Below the pieces are notes generated by a model that worked only from the letters and a program-made list of their open reading frames with translations, searched no databases and was not told the origin of the DNA. The position numbers and the translations under genes are program-made. A stretch of DNA of 14,828 nt from Methylococcaceae bacterium (GTDB taxonomy: Bacteria; Pseudomonadota; Gammaproteobacteria; Methylococcales; Methylomonadaceae), in contig JAKIUK010000089.1 in assembly GCA_021647585.1 (NCBI GenBank), forward strand, positions 1 through 14,828. The letters are read 5' to 3'. Shown here piece by piece: positions 12,735-14,828 of the stretch; the first letter of the stretch is position 1; every line of letters begins with the position of its first letter.

Positions 12735-13694
12735 GTGAAACCCACTGCAAAAACACCACAAGCTATCATCAGCCTATCTCTCAATCCGGCCATAGACCTG
12801 ACTTATGAATTAAACAACTTAAAACACGACCAAAAATCACGCGCAACCAAAACATACTATGATCCTGGTGGTACAGGTATTAATGTTGGAAGAGCCCTTG
12901 AAAAATTGCAAGCAAATTCACATACCTGCTGTATTACCGCAGGAAAAATGGGTGAGTTTCTTGATACCATGCTTAGACAGGAACTTAACAATATAACCAC
13001 CATACAAATAGAGGGTGAAACGCGTATCAATACCACCCTTTTGCAGCAATTTCCACCCAGTCAATATGAAATAAATGCCGCAGGCCCCACTATTAATCCA
13101 TACCAGTTAAATGAAATTATCAGTCAATTTCTAGCACTTTGTGGACAGGGTATTGGTATATTAACAGGTTCTCTGCCACCAGGTGCCCCTGAGAACACTT
13201 ACCGCAACATCAATATTGCATTGCAAAAACAAGGTGGTCGCGCCATTATTGATGCTCCTGTTTCTGTGATGAAAAAAGCACTCAGCAGTAATCCGTTTCT
13301 GATTAAACCCAACCAGCATGAACTAGAAGCACTACAAAAAAAAACCTTACCCAGTATTGAAAGAATTGCCACCGAAGCACGACTCATATGCCAACAAGGT
13401 ACTCAATATGTTTGTGTATCACTGGCTGAAAAAGGTGCTATTTTAACAGGCCCTGTCAACAGCTACTATGGCAAGTCTCCCAAAATTACCGCTCACTCAA
13501 CAGTTGGTGCGGGCGATTCCGTGGTGGCAGGTTTGGCCCACGCCTTTGCACAACAGCAAGCACCTGACCAGGCATTAAAACTTGCACTAGCCTGCGGAGC
13601 AGGTACCGCAAAAAAACCTGGAACACAATTATTCAATACTGAAGATATTGCGAACCTAGCACAGCAAATCGAAATTAAAACTCTAGATATTTAG
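12735..13694 (+). CDS. pfkB: PfkB-family phosphofructokinase or related sugar-phosphate kinase
   Basis: A 319-residue ribokinase-fold kinase. Motifs run in order: NPAID (17-21), the substrate-side PGGTGINVGRA (44-54), TGSLPPG (144-150), KPNQHEL (191-197) and the catalytic VGAGDS (257-262) with base D261. TRINTTLLQ (97-104) corresponds to the TRQN segment of E. coli PfkB, and the overall pattern is closer to 6-phosphofructokinase 2 than to FruK or tagatose kinases, though fructose-1-phosphate or tagatose-6-phosphate activity cannot be excluded. The start is GTG 12735 with GGAG five bases upstream. An A9 run (13336-13344) lies in codons for QKKT. It follows the gap-pyk pair, and a phosphotransferase gene begins 10 bp after its stop. 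Confidence 0.88.
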   Translation: MKPTAKTPQAIISLSLNPAIDLTYELNNLKHDQKSRATKTYYDPGGTGINVGRALEKLQANSHTCCITAGKMGEFLDTMLRQELNNITTIQIEGETRINTTLLQQFPPSQYEINAAGPTINPYQLNEIISQFLALCGQGIGILTGSLPPGAPENTYRNINIALQKQGGRAIIDAPVSVMKKALSSNPFLIKPNQHELEALQKKTLPSIERIATEARLICQQGTQYVCVSLAEKGAILTGPVNSYYGKSPKITAHSTVGAGDSVVAGLAHAFAQQQAPDQALKLALACGAGTAKKPGTQLFNTEDIANLAQQIEIKTLDI

Positions 13695-13704
13695 CACTTA
13701 AAAC

Positions 13705-14787
13705 ATGCAACTACTTCCTCCCCCCCCTTTCATTGCCCATCACCCCAGACACTTAACAACTGCATGGGCCCAGTACGTGGCTACCCAACATACACCCGGC
13801 ACTATCGTTAAACAGGTTAAACTTTCTTCTGTCGATGTTGGAACAACAACACGCATATGTATACTGGTTGATCATAATGGGCCCGAAACACTGCCTCGAC
13901 AGTGGTTCATAAAAACCCCGTCTCTTAGCTGGCGAGCACGGGCAATCACCGCATTACCTAGATTACTGCACACAGAAATTCGATTTTATAATGAATTAGC
14001 GCAAATAACCCCAATCACTAAACCCACCGTTTTATCTGCCAAAAGTTATTTTGGCAGAGGTTCAACTCTGGTTTTAAATGATATTACAGCACAAGGCGCT
14101 ATTCCTGGCAGCCCGAGTGATACGCTGTCTGTAGCACAGGCTGTTTTGGTTATAGAAAAAATAGCCAGTCTACATGCTCAGTTTTGGAATAAAACTCATA
14201 CAAAGCCTGAATTTCGCTGGCTAGCCGGCCCTGTCAGACGACTAGAAGACCACTTAGGATCAATACTTGCTGTACCTCTTATGAAACGCGGTTTAGATAA
14301 AGCTGGCCATCTGGTTCCCAAAGCATTGCACGCACCGGCCATTCATTATGCCCGCAACAGAAGACTCGCCATGCGCTTTTTATCACAGGGGCCACAAACT
14401 ATTATTCATCACGACTGCCACCCAGGAAATATTTTTTGGCTAAACAACAAACCCGGATTACTGGATTGGCAAATGGTGCGTATAGGAGAAGGCATTAGTG
14501 ATATCGCCTATTTCATGGCCACCTCATTAGCACCCGAAATACGAAAAACCAATGAGGCACAGTTAATAAAACATTATATTCAAAGTCTAACCGACAATGG
14601 CGTGTCAAGTATTGATTTTGAACAAATCAAACACAGGTACTCTGCACATTTAGTGTATCCCTTTGAAGCAATGCTTATTACTTTAGCCGTTGGAGGAATG
14701 ATGGATCTGGATACAAACCTCGAACTCATAAAACGTGCCGCATCGGCCATTAATGACAATGACTCATTTGCAGCACTGCCTGTATAA
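13705..14787 (+). CDS. Phosphotransferase of the aminoglycoside/CHK-kinase-like fold, substrate unknown
   Basis: A 360-residue protein-kinase-like small-molecule kinase. K70 (WFIKTP) and E91 (HTEIRFYNEL) fit the ATP-anchoring Lys-Glu pair. The catalytic loop is HHDCHPGN (235-242; D237, H239, N242), followed by the metal-binding LLDWQ (252-256; D254) and GISDIAYFM (263-271). This combination is seen in the CHK/ecdysteroid kinase-like (EcKinase, DUF1679) and APH families. In bacteria the substrate is generally unknown and antibiotic resistance should not be assumed. It sits 10 bp after pfkB with no Shine-Dalgarno, so coupled translation is likely. Codons 5-8 are four prolines over a C8 run (13720-13727), a possible slippage site. 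Confidence 0.8.
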   Translation: MQLLPPPPFIAHHPRHLTTAWAQYVATQHTPGTIVKQVKLSSVDVGTTTRICILVDHNGPETLPRQWFIKTPSLSWRARAITALPRLLHTEIRFYNELAQITPITKPTVLSAKSYFGRGSTLVLNDITAQGAIPGSPSDTLSVAQAVLVIEKIASLHAQFWNKTHTKPEFRWLAGPVRRLEDHLGSILAVPLMKRGLDKAGHLVPKALHAPAIHYARNRRLAMRFLSQGPQTIIHHDCHPGNIFWLNNKPGLLDWQMVRIGEGISDIAYFMATSLAPEIRKTNEAQLIKHYIQSLTDNGVSSIDFEQIKHRYSAHLVYPFEAMLITLAVGGMMDLDTNLELIKRAASAINDNDSFAALPV

Positions 14788-14828
14788 ATTATAGAAATCC
14801 GTTAAAAACTACTGTCAACTATAAAAAA

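Noticed and set aside
13705..14787. Aminoglycoside-resistance gene
   Set aside because: The HxDxHxxN and DWQ motifs only place it in the kinase fold; the CHK-like spacing and chromosomal context by pfkB do not support a resistance role.
1..14828. CRISPR array, tRNA, rRNA, toxin-antitoxin or phage-defence operon
   Set aside because: No regularly spaced repeats, cloverleaf-like arms, rRNA motifs or defence-type gene pairs were seen on either strand.

Overview
The window looks like a piece of an AT-rich gammaproteobacterial chromosome. The main reason is the block suhB / trmJ-cysE-iscR-iscS-iscA, an order familiar from Pseudomonas and Azotobacter relatives, with an IscR carrying the cluster-ligating C92/C98/C104/H107 set in E. 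coli register. A gap-pyk pair and an abundance of small dispersed repeats would suit Methylococcales or a neighbouring order, but that placement is an inference and nothing in the window proves it.

Layout. Bases 1-676 hold no intact gene: an IS21-like terminal segment (about 1-126), a 10-bp inverted repeat, a 113-bp element with perfect 21-bp arms, and a small T-rich tandem repeat. Bases 677-4221 (minus strand) read trmJ-cysE, then a promoter with an IscR-type site, then iscR-iscS-iscA. There is no iscU, hscB, hscA or fdx, and IscS lacks the C-terminal tail that docks IscU in E. coli. suhB (4313-5107) diverges from trmJ around a perfect 8+8 palindrome. Bases 5166-7228 (minus) carry three exported proteins: an unrecognised 141-aa secreted protein, a pentapeptide-repeat protein with a signal peptide, and a four-EF-hand protein. 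A yfbR-type 5'-deoxynucleotidase (minus) and a PilZ protein (plus) diverge at about 8 kb. A Tat-exported TRAP solute-binding protein (minus) with no DctQ/DctM partner diverges from the glycolytic pair gap-pyk. The end of the window holds a pfkB-type sugar-phosphate kinase followed 10 bp later by a phosphotransferase of the aminoglycoside/CHK-kinase-like fold.

How it works together. The first block couples cysteine supply (CysE makes O-acetylserine), sulfur mobilisation (IscS), cluster carriage (IscA) and cluster sensing (IscR). The last block is lower and upper glycolysis (Gap, Pyk, PfkB). 

The least expected signals are the repeats. A 39-bp sequence ends exactly on the stop codon of two unrelated minus-strand genes, cysE and yfbR (34/39 identical). 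A REPIN-like double palindrome inside a 12-bp inverted repeat abuts the stop codon of the TRAP gene. The 21-bp inverted repeat and the IS end sit just beyond the shortened isc operon. I see no CRISPR array, rRNA, tRNA or obvious defence system.
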